A DNA stretch of 31,036 nt from SVFI01 sp045643145 (GTDB lineage: Bacteria; Bacillota; Clostridia; Lachnospirales; Lachnospiraceae). The stretch lies in NCBI GenBank assembly GCA_045643145.1, contig JAZUKG010000164.1, positions 1 to 31,036 of the forward strand, read 5' to 3'. Under the pieces are notes generated by a model that ran no database searches, was not told where the DNA came from, and saw only the letters and a program-made list of their open reading frames with translations. Below are positions 30,812-31,036 of the stretch, piece by piece. The first letter of the stretch is position 1. Every line of letters begins with the position of its first letter. A program made the translations under genes and the position numbers.

Positions 30812-31036
30812 TGTTTCTACAACCAGATTTACAAAGCAGAGCATCTCGGTACTTCTAAAAAAACAGCCAAGGTCTGCAAGCTCGGTATCACCGGTATTAA
30901 CTTTGTCAGAGGTGCTTACTCAAAAGCATGCAAAAAATCAGCGCACTTTGATGCGCCGGCAAATATATATGATTTAGTTGAATATGCTCAGGATATTGTT
31001 TCGATCGGTAACCAGACCGGTGAAGGATGGTTCTTA
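30812..31036 (+). pseudogene. In-frame continuation of the activase after an amber codon; runs off the window
   Basis: Directly after the TAG the same frame stays open for 75 codons to the end of the window, starting CFYNQIYKAEHLGTSKK and ending SIGNQTGEGWFL, which matches the C-terminal style of this family. The TAG takes the place of one residue, most likely Tyr (TAT/TAC) in a context LLxCFYNQ. The gene is therefore either inactivated by a nonsense change, affected by a sequencing error, or read through. Confidence 0.8.

Overview
The window looks like chromosomal DNA of an anaerobic Clostridia bacterium, most probably Lachnospiraceae. The evidence is the A/T-rich codon use, AGGAGG-type ribosome binding sites, TTGACA/TATAAT promoters, a single-chain glycyl-tRNA synthetase, a split Na+-pumping decarboxylase operon and a large 2-hydroxyacyl-CoA dehydratase activase. 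Everything up to about 26.8 kb is read on the minus strand; only the last gene is on the plus strand. I see no rRNA, tRNA, CRISPR array, insertion sequence or phage gene, and no gene-free stretch longer than 300 bases.

Layout in plus coordinates. 1-5334: a biotin-dependent decarboxylase/transcarboxylase operon, transcribed as acyl-CoA carboxyltransferase, OadG-like lipoprotein, biotin carrier, OadB sodium pump, OadA carboxyltransferase, ending in a strong terminator. 5392-12565: cell envelope and chromosome genes, namely two D-Ala-D-Ala carboxypeptidases, a secreted transglutaminase/BspA-like protein, the condensin partners ScpB and ScpA, and a membrane metallophosphoesterase. 12566-13835: a CmpB-like membrane protein and rpsU (58 aa), with clear terminators, a strong rpsU promoter and unusual inverted repeats. 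13836-18649: a transcription unit starting at a near-consensus promoter and reading lipoprotein, glyS, alaS. 18660-24888: recO, era, a DUF4349 lipoprotein, an M16C metalloprotease and a short unknown protein. 25007-26730: a degenerate sigma-70-like protein and a rhomboid-like membrane protein without catalytic residues. 26996-end (+): the dehydratase activase, with its own consensus promoter and an in-frame TAG.

How the genes fit together: the first operon probably decarboxylates oxaloacetate and/or a malonyl-type acyl-CoA through one shared biotin carrier and exports Na+. The central part is housekeeping (translation, DNA repair, ribosome assembly, chromosome segregation, peptidoglycan trimming). 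The points most worth a second look are the amber codon that interrupts an otherwise intact activase gene, the sigma-like protein lacking promoter-recognition regions next to a pseudo-rhomboid, the decarboxylase cluster with two different carboxyltransferases, the atypical alanyl-tRNA synthetase, and several RNA hairpins that overlap or precede ribosome binding sites.
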